Positions 1 to 10,681 of a stretch of 64,000 nucleotides of DNA are shown here, piece by piece. Below the pieces are notes generated by a model, which did not search any database, was not told the origin of the DNA, and saw nothing but the letters and a program-made list of their open reading frames with translations. The number at the start of each line of letters is the position of its first letter. Positions within the stretch are counted from its first letter, which is position 1. The position numbers and the translations under genes were made by a program. Source of the stretch: Gnetum montanum (lineage: Eukaryota > Streptophyta > Gnetopsida > Gnetales > Gnetaceae); contig MNCI01037790.1 of assembly GCA_015680685.1 (NCBI GenBank), positions 137,473 through 201,472 of the forward strand, read 5' to 3'.

Positions 1-581
1 GAAAATTTCCCACTGTTGCCTCTGCTTGGTCCTGCTACTGCTGGTGCTCTTGATGCTGCTGCTTTGCTGCCGCTGCTGATCTTCTACCCGTGCGCAGCCC
101 TCCCCTAAAGTTTCTGTCTCCCGCGTAGGCGCTTTTGCTGGTGCTCGCTGCGCGACGGCCAGCACTCAAGATGGTGCACGGGGAGGCGTGCAAACCCTTG
201 GCAAAGGCCAGATCAACTCCAGTTCCAGCGCTCGTGGAAGTTGCAGTGACGGCGGTGGCAGCAAAATGATCCTCAGAGCAGGAGTTCTTCGGCAAGGGTT
301 TCAAGGGTTTCTGGTCATTTTTGAAATTTGCTCTTGACCCACTTTGGCTTTGGCAGTAGCATCCTCACGCATTTTTCTCCCAATGAAACCGTCAAAGATC
401 GAAAAACCCTAGCACTTCTGCTATTTTTCTTTTTCTGCAACTAACGAAGAACTGAAGAATAAACTGCAACTGAGACGGTAATACCGAAAATTAATATTGC
501 AGGACCTCCTGGTAGAGCAACGTTCTTCTAGCTTTGCAAGAAACATCTCCGCTTAGTTATCGTGTTTTATTATTATTATTT
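1..581. other. left edge, no recognised gene
   Basis: The first 300 bases are clearly richer in G+C than the rest of the window. They contain an 89-residue minus-strand frame (35-304) rich in Ala, Ser and Gln that I do not recognise. It could be a GC-rich first exon or low-complexity sequence. Bases 305-581 are AT-rich and show no coding signal. Confidence 0.3.
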
Positions 582-1493
582 TTAATAAGGAAGATGGTCC
601 TGGATTCCATCAAGATCGTTACTGCAAGTATGGCTATTCAATAAACCTATGTAATAAATCTTCTTGTCAAGCCATAGTCTTACAGCAAACACATCATCTG
701 CCCCCAAATTTAGGACATTAACAAATTCCTCCCTTTGCTGCAGAACTGTGCTATTTTGAATGGTTTGTTTTAATGCTGTAATACCAACAGGCAGTACAAC
801 AGCTTTGGCTGAGAAATTCTCTATTCTGCAAACTACTGTTGATATATTTCTATTGGTTTCATCAATTACAAAGTCAGTTACTCTTTTATTGGACAATAAA
901 CAACATTCTTTTGTCTTCAAGAGATGAACCCAAGATCTGAAAATTTTCTCATGAACCGTTCCACAACACCTAAGAACATTAAAATCTTGCTGATGCACAA
1001 CAATGAAGTAGTAAAACATTCCCAACATTGTAGCTGCACTGCATTGCTCCCTTGGAGCAAACAGTCCAAGAAGAATTATTGGGTTCAAAGCATGCTCGTA
1101 AATCCTCTTAGAGCAACCAAACTGCTTGAACAATTCCCTTGCAGTTAACTTATCATACTTTATCCAAGCATTGTCACTATTATCAAAATCAATCATTGGA
1201 TACATCAACGGAAGTGAAGTCAAATGATCTTGTAAGGGTAGACATTTGAACTATGGACAGACAAATGAGCCCAGAGGACTGGGCAAATGAGGGAGATGTT
1301 GAAATATTAGTGATTTAACCTCAAGTCCGTTTGGTGAATACTGAGCTGAACGAGACCAATTAGTGAAAGGCTGTAAGCCTAGTTCTTGTGTGAGAAAAAA
1401 TATATTATGGTATGGATACCAAACACCATGAATCCCAGCCTGTTCCATGAAATGGCCAAAATGTGCCAACAGATTCTTTCTAGTCTTTTTCAA
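582..1493 (-). pseudogene. zeta-carotene/phytoene-desaturase-like FAD oxidoreductase, gene fragment
   Basis: About 300 codons in one frame resemble the central part of plant FAD-dependent amine-oxidase-type desaturases (zeta-carotene-desaturase-like flavoproteins, normally plastid). Recognisable blocks include HFGHFMEQAG, GVWYPYHNIF, PFTNWSRSAQYSP, TSLPLMYPMIDFDN, ARELFKQFGCS, GLFAP.EQCSAA and VRLWLDKK. The N-terminal FAD-binding GxGxxG motif and the C-terminus are absent, so this is a fragment and not a gene. The frame is continuous from 1493 except for one in-frame TAG at 1251-1253, where the family has Gln; a CAG to TAG transition explains it. After the LWLDKK block the sequence leaves the family and reads a short LLNSHT stretch, which is typical of aminoacylase-1. 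I see no introns across it, so it is either one large exon or a processed or captured copy. Family membership is fairly certain; the exact paralogue is not. Confidence 0.72.
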
Positions 1494-4233
1494 GGTTTTA
1501 GTTTGATTAGTTATGTTGGACTATGAAGGATGGGATTTATGCTAACTTGTCATGTAATCATCATGATCATGTGAGTGTATGATATGTGACATTGAAGAAT
1601 GATTAGCCATAATCATTAGGTGACCTTGGAAAATGTTGTTTTTCCTTTCATAAACCCTAACCCTCAAGTGTGATGATCCATGGCTACCTTGTGATCAACA
1701 GGGTGAAGTGTGTTCATCTTCACTTGAGAACCCTTAGCCACCCAAGAGACCTATTATGATATCATTAGATTGTAATTAAAGGCACATACATGTGGGTTGA
1801 ACTGCACCATGGGCAAAGTTTTGAAAGGACTATGTCCATTGTTAGTGTAGTTGTGAACCAAACTCATGTTGGAATTCCTACATGAAGAATGAAGTACACC
1901 ATGAGCAAAGTTTTCTAAAAATAAAAGAAATGAGGACCATGTTCATTGGCAAGGTAATAAGTTTTTGAGTGTGATGGGGTTCGACAGGTATCCTCACCCT
2001 AACCTTCATTCGATTTTCCCAAAATTCAAAAAAAAAGAGAAAAGTAAATAATCCTTTTTCCCCATTCCCTTTCTGAATATCAAAAGGAAAGAAAGAAAGA
2101 AAAGAGAGTCTTAAGGAAAAATCCAAAAGTTATGACTAGTCACAATCTAACATGAGCCTGTCCTCCACATTAAATTTAGTATAGATCTTATGCTCAAAGT
2201 ATTTTACATACTTTTGACTTTTACCTTGTGAGAAGATTCAAAATGTGATCTTAGTTATACATTAAAATTATGATTTATAAAAACTATATATTTATGTTTG
2301 ATTAAACAAAGTGGTGTGATTAGGGGTAACTCAGGTTTAGTTCTCTTTTGATGATGTGATTATTCTAATAATTCTTTTTAAAATAGTATAGTTTCCTTCC
2401 AATTTTATTTTGTCCTTATTTCATGATCCTTTTGATTCTTTATATTTTGCATATTTTTTATCATTTTAAAATTTCGGTGGTTTTGTTGTTCTCTACATTT
2501 GCATGTAATTTCTTATTTGGGAACTAAGTGTTAATCTCAACCTCACCCATGCTAGGCATGGGGCCATGATCAACAATATCAACATTGATATAAGAACACT
2601 AGTGATTGATTTGCAGAATTTCCAACATGTTATAAAGACCCTACATAAGGACACCTACCTATATTTCTATATTTTGTAGATGGATGATTTATTTTCTCAC
2701 CACTATTTTTCACAAAAATAAAAAAGAATTATGTGCAACAACCCATGTGCTTCATGATTTTGACTACTTTTTATGCTGAACATACCAAACAAGTTTAAAT
2801 GAATTTCAAAACTTTCATACTAAATACTTTAATAGGTATTTTTGAATGTAATTTCAATTTTCAAATGTATTGAATCACCCATAATTACTAGAAATAGCTA
2901 GTAAGCAGAGAATATGGGGAAGTGGATGTAACAACTACAAAGGTGGCATAACTGACATGAGTGGAGAACATGATTGTAGTTCTGCCAAAGTGGATGATGT
3001 GGTGGGAGTTATCTTTAGGCATTACCAAAGTTACATGTAGTAGTGGTAGACATGGGATGTGGGAATTCAAACTAGTGAGAGAGTGGCTATTAGAGGTGGT
3101 AGTCTATGATTGATCATCAGATCAAGACTCCCCTTTCCTGGATACTAGGCAGCAACTAGAACATAAGCTAACCTCCTCTCACTAGTAGGGTGTGTGGTGG
3201 TGGCAATCATGATAGCAAGGAGATCAGCTAGCCTCTCTTCTTCTCCCACTAGGAAACATACATCTGGTAGCTACTGATGGTGATGCACATGAATGATGGG
3301 ATCTCCTAGTGGCCACTCACAAAAATAGTGGTGATAGAGTGATTGGAATTTTCTACTTGTAGGAATGTGGCATGCATGTGTTAGTGTAGATAATAGCAGT
3401 TGCTGTTGCACATTGAAGGCATGTCTACAACATGCAGAGTAGATAATAGTGGCATCTCTCCCTCTCCTTCCTTCCCTAGTAGATGGTGTTGGATAGAACC
3501 ATGAACTACAATAGCAAGGGTAGCAAGTAATGATGGAAGGCAATGCAGTCAATAGTGGATGGTCTTTCTCTACCCTCTCTCAATAACAATGGCACATGTG
3601 GCAAGGTAGTGGATGTGGCAACAACAACAATGATGACATACATGGCAGGCATGGGAATTAATAGCAATGCCTGGACTGAGGTGATGCACATGAAAAAATA
3701 ATAGTGGCTGCTTCAAGTTGCACACTACATGTAATAGTGATCACATGCAATAGATCACAAGGTCTCCTCTCCTCCTAACTATAGTGGTGCATCTCTCTCC
3801 ATGGTGGTGTTAGAGTTGCAGGCACAGCTAGTTAGCATGAACCAAAGTAGTGCATTTTTGTAGTAGCTGATGATTAGCAGCTAGCTATCTATGGTTGCAG
3901 CAATGACAATACCCAGTAGTAGTAAGAGCATGTTCCTATGTAGTAGGGTTTTCATGCTTACTGTCACAAGGATTTACTACCTAGTTGCAACCAAAAATGG
4001 TAGCAGTCAATGACAAAATAGATCTCTATTTCATCCTCTCTTGACATCTACAAGAAATGTTGGTTGTGATAATGTCCATGATGTCGAGAGGGAATAGACA
4101 GGTGGTAGCAGTACGAAACTAGGGAAAACTTTAAATTTACTAGCTAGTGTTTGTTCATTAAGTCTTGAAATTCAAAATAGTTGTTCAATTCAAATTCTCC
4201 TAATTTTTCAATTTAATTTTCTTTTTTTGCAAC
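1494..4233. other. non-coding, degenerate repeat-like sequence
   Basis: No gene is recognised. A short near-duplicate (caccatg.gcaaagtttt followed by a 'gtccattg/gttcattgg' motif) occurs at about 1806-1842 and 1895-1938. From about 2900 to 4010 the plus strand is strongly enriched in TAGTGG/ATAGTGG words and CTCTCC.CT tracts with no fixed period, as if an old minisatellite had decayed. Short frames here are chance. Confidence 0.3.
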
Positions 4234-4370
4234 CTCACATAGCCCTCTTTAGCTGAGACTATTCCTAGGTTTTCATACCCATACAAAAGGTGCCCTAGGT
4301 GATAGTCTTCTCAAATGAGGTCTTTTTTTTTTTATGTTGATGTGTCCAAAATTTATGCATCAATATTAAT
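4234..4370 (+). repeat. direct repeat with internal hairpin, copy 1
   Basis: This stretch matches 5577-5712 over about 135 bases with frequent substitutions. Both copies contain an inverted repeat: gagactattcctaggt, then a spacer, then ccctagg.gatagtctt (copy 1). This would fold into a stem of about 14 base pairs. The copies lie about 1.34 kb apart in the same orientation, like the terminal repeats of a TRIM-type LTR element, but TG...CA ends and a target duplication are not clear. Confidence 0.55.
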
Positions 4371-5576
4371 GTCTAGCATTGATGGAGAGCCTAAACATAG
4401 CGACTTCAATGCTATTTGAGCATATGCCTTGCATTGCAGGGAATTTGCATTGTGTGTTCTGTAAACTTTGGAAAAAAAAGTGGAACACACAACTAACATT
4501 ACATGTAGCCATAGTTGAAGTTTATCCACATAGATGGACTATAATTTTGCTGAGCTTGGAAAATGTAGAAATGTAAAATGTTAGATTCACATTTTGAGGA
4601 AACCTATCTAGGCCAGTAGCTCTACAACTGCATCAAACCTAACACTACCATTGTGACTTAAGAGATGAGCTTCCTTCTCCACATAATCTTCTACATATGA
4701 TGCAATTGGTGGTATAGTCATAGGTATTATTGCTAGTGATGCCATGAACCTTATTACTGTGGATTTTGATGTTGGTGATCCACCACTATTTCCAAATCCA
4801 ATATTTTTTTGCTGTTTCTAGTCCTTATTCATCATGTTAGTAACCCTTCTTCTCTACACAAAATACATCATTTCTACAGCATATTCTTTGCAAAATTTTG
4901 GAGAAATTGGTTTCAATTGAGATCAGCCCAATGCAACAGCCTTTGTTTCTATTGCAGTCAATCAACATTCATCCCTTATTGAGTTTAGTCCATTAGTACT
5001 AATTGGGCTAGTTGCCAAGTGCCAACAATAATGGCTAAAAGATAGCCATGCTAAGAGTGCTTTCCAAGTTAGAGTATCCTTTCATTTGGCTAGAGAGGAA
5101 AATTTCCAACAATATTTTCTCTGAATTCAATATGATGTACCTGTTTGGATGGTGCTTCTGAAAGAAGTTTGGTCAAGAGTTATGAATGGATCCAAGACTC
5201 AAAGAGTGTAGACTTGCTGAAGGAGGTGTGCTTCTTAGAGGCATGGGTAGACAAGCTTGTACAAGTGACAATCCATTTTGTTAATCAAATTTGATGCTTA
5301 ATCTTGAGCTAAGTCTTTTGCTTAAATCTATTGGTTGTTATTCTTGCAACTGAGAGCCTTAATCTCTATTGTGTGATAAACACTTCAAATATAAAGCCTC
5401 TATTTATGTTTGAAGTTTATGAGTTTTCAATTACTATAAACCTTCATTTGTTGATCTTGTGTAATGAATAACCATTTTATTTTACTAGTTAAGTTACCAA
5501 TTTGAATAGCTATTTTGTGTAGATTTCCTTGTCGAAGTTATTTAAAATTATCAATGTTATTTTTACTTATTAAAGC
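4371..5576. other. interval between two direct repeats, no gene seen
   Basis: AT-rich sequence with only short chance frames (for example 65 residues at 4379-4576). If the flanking repeats are LTRs, this would be the internal part of a non-autonomous element; I find no PBS or polypurine tract. Confidence 0.25.
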
Positions 5577-5712
5577 ATCACATTTCCCTTTTCAGTTGAG
5601 ACTATTCCTAGGTTTTTGTATCTATATAAGAGCCACCCTAGGCAATAGTCTTTTAAAATGAGTTTTTGTGGGTATTACTATGTGATCAAAATTTATGGAT
5701 TAATAGTTTTCT
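5577..5712 (+). repeat. direct repeat with internal hairpin, copy 2
   Basis: Partner of 4234-4370. It keeps the same paired arms (gagactattcctagg and ccctaggcaatagtctt) and has a TATA-like tctatataag between them. The substitutions in the arms partly preserve pairing. Confidence 0.55.
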
Positions 5713-6276
5713 ATATGTGTTTCATGAGAATATTAGTTAGGAGACTTGGTTGCAGCTCCTTGGTGACATTATAGAATATCATAGTTGTAACTATCATAGG
5801 AAGTTACAACTTCCATAGGAATAAAAGGGATAATAGACAAATGTCCCCTTTATATAGGACATTACACAAATATCTTAACAATGTACATTTTTTTTAGAAC
5901 AAAGTAAATTCTTGCATGAAATATTTATCGATGCTCAGCAACAGCTTTCCACAAATCCTCAGTACCAAGAAACACGCTGGAGTAGGGTGATGATCTTGGC
6001 TTAATTCCTGTAAAATCTCCAACATTGGTGGATTGCTCCCCGACAACAATATGAAAAGTTTCTGAGACCATTGAAAGTTATCTATGGTAGGAGCATAGTA
6101 GCTTGCACTAGTACAAGGAATCCCAGAGACGGACGATTTGATGGCTATGAATAATTTCTTCCATAAACAATACAATACATGATTCCAGCCTCATCTCTGC
6201 ATTTGGTTGCAAAATATTCTTCACAATCAATTCTAGGTTCAGGGTTTATCATTTTAAGAGGGCACCAAATCTATAG
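5713..6276. other. unrecognised, possible gene-fragment flank
   Basis: A 93-residue minus-strand frame (5894-6175) and an overlapping alternative frame are open, but neither matches a family I know. The region lies 3' of the dehydrogenase fragment on the same strand, so it may be a decayed continuation of the captured gene pieces. Confidence 0.2.
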
Positions 6277-6642
6277 TTAGTGCAACTCGTAATTCGGTGG
6301 AAGCCTGAGCAAATGGGCTCTAAGCTTCCATAGGCACATGATCAGAATTTCAAAGGTGGAGAGGCAGCTGTGAACACCAGGGTGCCCTTTGAGACGCACA
6401 ATTTTTCTGTTGCCAAACATGAAACAATCATAGAACATCTCATCATCAGACATAGTTAATCCTAATCCTACACTTGATCGTAGCCGTGTAGGGGCACTAT
6501 AACCTACGATGAATTCTGCATTTCCAGCATTGTTAATGAGAACATGTATATTGCCAAAGCATTGAAAAGCTTTTTCAACTATGGGACTGATCTTGTTTTC
6601 CGAAGTAGAGACATCAAGTTGCAGAGACAAAGCCCTTGCTAG
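6277..6642 (-). pseudogene. short-chain dehydrogenase/reductase fragment
   Basis: The frame starting near 6657 reads LQLDVSTSEN, then VEKAFQCFGNIHVLINNAG. This is the beta4-alpha4 part of the Rossmann fold of classical SDR oxidoreductases, including the NNAG motif. The upstream TGxxxGxG coenzyme motif and the downstream catalytic YxxxK are missing; the rest of the 126-residue frame does not continue the family. It is therefore an exon-sized piece. It directly follows an aminoacylase-1 piece on the same strand, an arrangement not expected of either gene. Confidence 0.6.
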
Positions 6643-6690
6643 AAATCTTCTTGTCAAGCCACGAGCACATCAACTACCCTGATTGTCAAC
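6643..6690 (-). pseudogene. bridge resembling the desaturase WLDKK block
   Basis: Nineteen bases here (6643-6661) are identical to 656-674 in the desaturase-like fragment. In one frame the bridge reads VVDVL then WLDKKIS, comparable with DDVF..LWLDKKI in that gene. It sits exactly between the aminoacylase and dehydrogenase pieces. The simplest reading is a very short desaturase-derived piece in a chimeric fragment; chance similarity is possible. Confidence 0.35.
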
Positions 6691-7020
6691 CACCATGGTG
6701 ACCTCTCTCCATAAAAGACCCTATAACCCTCATCAGGCGAAGCCAAGCCTTCATCAAGCATGATTCCAACATTAAGGTTCCTGAAAACCTCAGACTCCAC
6801 AAACTTTTCAGCTCCGTCATGGCCTCCGTTCTCCTTCTCTAGAACAAACGAAAGATGCAGAGTTCCAGTTGGAACAAAACCCTTGCTCTTGAAATTCCTA
6901 ACGGCTTCCAAGTACTGAGTGGAGACACACTTCATGTCTTGAGAGCCCCACACAAAGATATTTCCTTGCTTGTCTTTGTTCTCCTAGAAAGGTAGATGAA
7001 CCCACTTTTCTTCCTCCATG
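6691..7020 (-). pseudogene. aminoacylase-1 (M20 metallopeptidase family) fragment
   Basis: Aminoacylase-1 is a zinc hydrolase that removes acyl groups from N-acyl-amino acids in the cytosol. Visible family blocks, in order, are EEEKWVHLPF, GSQDMKCV, QYLEAVR, a TLHLSFV strand, GGHDGAEKFVES, LNVGIMLDEGLASP and YGERSPWWL. The metal-ligand Asp of GSQDMK is present. The usual PDEEIGG site reads LEKENGG, so the first of the two Glu residues (the general base in this family) is Lys. The piece starts in a different frame from its continuation, with a shift near 6984. Both ends of the enzyme are missing: nothing of the N-terminal HxD metal site or the C-terminal lid/metal residues is seen. It is clearly a dead fragment. 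Confidence 0.75.
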
Positions 7021-7460
7021 GTTGTAGTCCTGGCATGAGCTTTATCTCGACATGACATCGATGGCACCATTCTACCATACTCAAATCCTTTAAGGTACCT
7101 TGTGGTTGATAATTTTGAAGCATTTGGCCATGAATTTTTTAAATAATTTTCATTTGTAACGCTCATGAAGCAGCCATTGGAAGGCCAAACCAACGAATTC
7201 ACACATGAAGCATTGAACGAGGACTTGCATGCCGAAATGACGTCGAAGGAGATTAAAGCTTGTGCCGCCATGGGAGTCTCAGTCTACTTTTGAGAAATGA
7301 AGCATTATCATCTTTGTGTTTTCTCTGAGTTTGACAGAGCCAAAATCCAATGCACACGATGATGATGAGTCCCAGCACACATGCGTAATCCAAAAAGGTA
7401 GCCTTTGATCCGCCACTTTCCTTCATTGAACCATTTTTGCGATGTTCCATCATTATTTTT
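7021..7460 (-). other. open minus-strand frames with a membrane-like segment, unrecognised
   Basis: Two overlapping frames (6984-7271 and 7253-7453) continue upstream of the aminoacylase piece. The second has a hydrophobic run of about 20 residues (LDYACVLGLIIIVCIGFWLC) followed by basic residues, like a signal anchor. I cannot assign a family. It may be the N-terminal exon of one of the neighbouring captured genes. Confidence 0.25.
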
Positions 7461-7689
7461 TATTTATTTGTTCTTTGGAAACCATAATTTTTGTACAGGG
7501 AAATATAATATTGTCACATGATTCATATTGATAGGGGCCACTTCCAGACACACCACCACTTGCATCCTTCAAACATTTTCCATACAGTTGAATGAGTTTG
7601 TTGTTCATCAAAACATTAGCCTTGAATTCCCTATTAACAATCTGATTACTTAAACAATCTCATTGAGTACTAATTGCAGTTGTTCCAAA

Positions 7690-8106
7690 TGTTCCTATCG
7701 GTTGATATCATTTACAAATGTTGTGATAAATCTTCCTAAATATGGCCTCAACACGTTGTATATCAACCTCATGAAATTTTCGAGGGCACTTCATAGGCCA
7801 AACAATATAACTCTCAATTCCAAGTCATCATTTGGTTTCTACAAGTTGCCTTACATTCATTACCTTCCCATACCTTATGGAGGTTAACTAAACCCACTTC
7901 TTGACTTGTACATCAATACATGTTTGTAGATCCAGTGAATGTTTCTTTGGCACTAAAATAGCTGGTAGAGGATTGTCATGAACTCTGAAAAATTGATCAT
8001 TTGTCTTAAACAAAACTATATTTGCTAGTAAATCAATTAGAGAAAAACCTTTCAAGATACCAACCCAACACCTCTGAAAAATATTCATCCAATAAAATAT
8101 TGGCAA
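7690..8106 (-). pseudogene. pol: Ty3/gypsy reverse transcriptase fragment
   Basis: On the minus strand, NPLPAILVPKK plus a following T/C-I-D-V block matches the RT motif LPA.LVPKK...MC.D. After a shift, FGL.SALENFMRLIYNVLRP matches PFGL.NAP.TFMR..N.VLRP, and the catalytic Y-x-D-D site is degenerate (FVND). The layout is that of gypsy-type RT, closest to chromovirus-like elements by eye. Several frameshifts and stops interrupt it. The gag-protease just upstream on the same strand (8404-10107) may belong to the same element. Confidence 0.6.
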
Positions 8107-8156
8107 TGTTTAAATCAGGGTGAACATTAGTTATATGATTAGCTTCACAACCTTAC

Positions 8157-8193
8157 AAAGCTTGCTCCATTAAATGGCCAAAATGTGCCAACA
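8157..8193 (-). pseudogene. second copy of the desaturase HFGH.MEQA exon edge
   Basis: Twenty-two bases (8172-8193) are identical to 1450-1471 in the desaturase-like fragment. The match extends to about 33 of 37 bases with the flank and encodes LAHFGHLMEQA in one frame. Outside this block the two loci diverge. Confidence 0.4.
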
Positions 8194-8403
8194 TTTCTGC
8201 CCCCCTTTAAAAGCGTAAAGAAATTTATGCAGCCTGATTTTGAAACTGAAACATACTGAAATTTCCATTGAATTTTTATAGCTGAACAAAAATATTTTTG
8301 GAGGAAAATTTCCATCAAACATAAGGTTTGATGGTATAAAAACCTCATTCCTAACAAAATAAACAAACAATACATTATTAAGTCCTTTGTTCATGGACTA
8401 TTC

Positions 8404-10107
8404 TTAATATGGGAAGAGAATGGGGAGGATTCCACTGGTAGGAATTCTCATATCTCTAACGCTCTCGTAAGCAATCTTTCTATTATTTTTTGGCTTGCTA
8501 GAATTTTTAACTTGATCTTCTAGAGCTTTTTCTTCAAAAATCCTCTCATCTTCTTTCTCAAAACTATAATTTTCTTGGAATGTACAAATTTTGTTTTCAA
8601 CACCTCCTTTTTCAACCATCTTACTTTTTCCATTTGAAGTAATGTTATCAATCATCAAAGGTTCACTATAGATGTATATTTGATTTGGTTCTCCTTTCCA
8701 AGGAAGCCACATGTGAGAATAATCTATTGATATGTAACCTGAGAAATTCTTGCTCCAACTTCTACTCAATAAGAGACTATGCGAATCTGGTATATCTGCC
8801 AATTAAATAGTTACTCTACTTCTGATGCGAGGTTCAGAAGCAATTTCCAATAGAATATTTGGTAATTGACCCACAATCTTCACTCTACTTTTATCCACTT
8901 GAACAATATTTCTATTTGATTTTTCAGGAATCAAACCAAGTTTCTTACATATAGACAATGGCATTATAGTAGACGTAGCTCCAGAATCAACCAAACAATT
9001 GTGTAAGTATTTATCTTTCAATTTCATTGTCAAAAGAAAAGGAGGAGCTTCCTTATCATACGAGGTCTTTAATTTCTCATCCTTATTAGACACATAACTT
9101 AACTCTGATTCTCCAACTCTCCTTTTACCTTTAATAAACTCTAAAGCCTTTCCTTGTTGATTTCCTATTTGAAGCAACTAATAAAAGCTGATATTGGCCT
9201 TGACATGTTTAAGGTCTTTAATCAAATCATACTTTCCATCACCAATAAAGCTTGGTTTCCTTATCCATTTATTAAAAGACTGATTTGGAGTACTTTGCTC
9301 TACTTGATTGTCTTTACCTTTGTTCTTATCTCTTCTATTTGGCTCAAAAGATTTTCTCTTAGTAGATGGATCAGTAATAACATTTGGGGGTCTAGAAGTA
9401 GTTAGTATTTCCTTTGATTAGGGATTATATCCATTTTCCTCATTGTTATTGCATTCTTCATCTGAAGATATATCTTCTTTAGAACTTGATAGAGAAGAAG
9501 TATCACTAGATCCATTGCTAGAAGATTTACTTGCATAATGAACACTAGATAACTCATTATCTGATTCAATATTAAGAAAGTTGGACATAATTAGGTCACT
9601 TTCATCCTCCTCTTCTGCTAACTTAGTGCCTTGATGTTTATGCTTTCTACTTTTCCTTTCTTCCTTGATATTAACTCTTGCCAAAGCTTTTTCAAGCTTC
9701 ACTATTTTGTTAGACATATCTCTCATTAATTGTCCTTTTCTAGATTCTACTCTTTCATGTTCTTACTCTATCTTAGCATGAGATGGACTTGGTAAATCTT
9801 TAATTTGAGCAAAATCTTGCATAGGAATCATAACTCTTTCTTCTCTTTTTTGAACTGTAATATTTTCTTCAGGATTCAAGTTTAACTATTTTTCTAACTA
9901 TATAGCTTCACTAAAGTAGTCATTTAGCGTAGTTAAGTTTGGAGTTCTCCTTAACCAAATTGAAATTTTGGGGTTGATAGCCTTAAGATAAGTTTCCTTA
10001 ATCATTTCTTCTGATGGTCTATATTGTCTTTGAAAGAGTCCACAAATTTGTTGAAACTTGATGTTGAAATCTCTAATTGACTCTTTAACTCCTTGCTTAG
10101 CTTGTAT
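8404..10107 (-). mobile_element. gag: gypsy-type gag-protease, cut by the assembly gap
   Basis: Reading from the gap downwards, a Retrotrans_gag-like segment is present (ESIRDFN.KFQQICGLFQRQ, then YLKAINPKIS..LRRTPNLTTLNDYF.EAI). A Ser/Asp/Glu-rich linker (9418-9726) follows, then a retropepsin domain with the active-site motif CLVDSGATSTIMP (about 9000) and KLGLIPEK downstream. The sequence ends in an acidic region at 8404. At least four stops interrupt it. Sequence and linker differ from the Tat elements elsewhere in the window, so this is a separate lineage. The start of gag is lost in the N run. Confidence 0.7.
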
Positions 10108-10681
10108 NNNNNNNNNNNNNNNNNNNNNNNNNNNNNNNNNNNNNNNNNNNNNNNNNNNNNNNNNNNNNNNNNNNNNNNNNNNNNNNNNNNNNNNNNNNNN
10201 NNNNNNNNNNNNNNNNNNNNNNNNNNNNNNNNNNNNNNNNNNNNNNNNNNNNNNNNNNNNNNNNNNNNNNNNNNNNNNNNNNNNNNNNNNNNNNNNNNNN
10301 NNNNNNNNNNNNNNNNNNNNNNNNNNNNNNNNNNNNNNNNNNNNNNNNNNNNNNNNNNNNNNNNNNNNNNNNNNNNNNNNNNNNNNNNNNNNNNNNNNNN
10401 NNNNNNNNNNNNNNNNNNNNNNNNNNNNNNNNNNNNNNNNNNNNNNNNNNNNNNNNNNNNNNNNNNNNNNNNNNNNNNNNNNNNNNNNNNNNNNNNNNNN
10501 NNNNNNNNNNNNNNNNNNNNNNNNNNNNNNNNNNNNNNNNNNNNNNNNNNNNNNNNNNNNNNNNNNNNNNNNNNNNNNNNNNNNNNNNNNNNNNNNNNNN
10601 NNNNNNNNNNNNNNNNNNNNNNNNNNNNNNNNNNNNNNNNNNNNNNNNNNNNNNNNNNNNNNNNNNNNNNNNNNNNNNNNN
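10108..10681. other. assembly gap (N)
   Basis: Run of undetermined bases. Frames reported across it are artefacts. Confidence 1.

Noticed and set aside
35-304. 89-residue Ala/Ser-rich frame as a plastid transit peptide of the desaturase
   Set aside because: It lies 3' of the desaturase fragment on the same strand, the wrong side for a transit peptide.
4234-4370. Possible small structured RNA gene
   Set aside because: A hairpin exists, but the unit is repeated 1.3 kb away in the same orientation, which fits a mobile element better; no RNA family signature.
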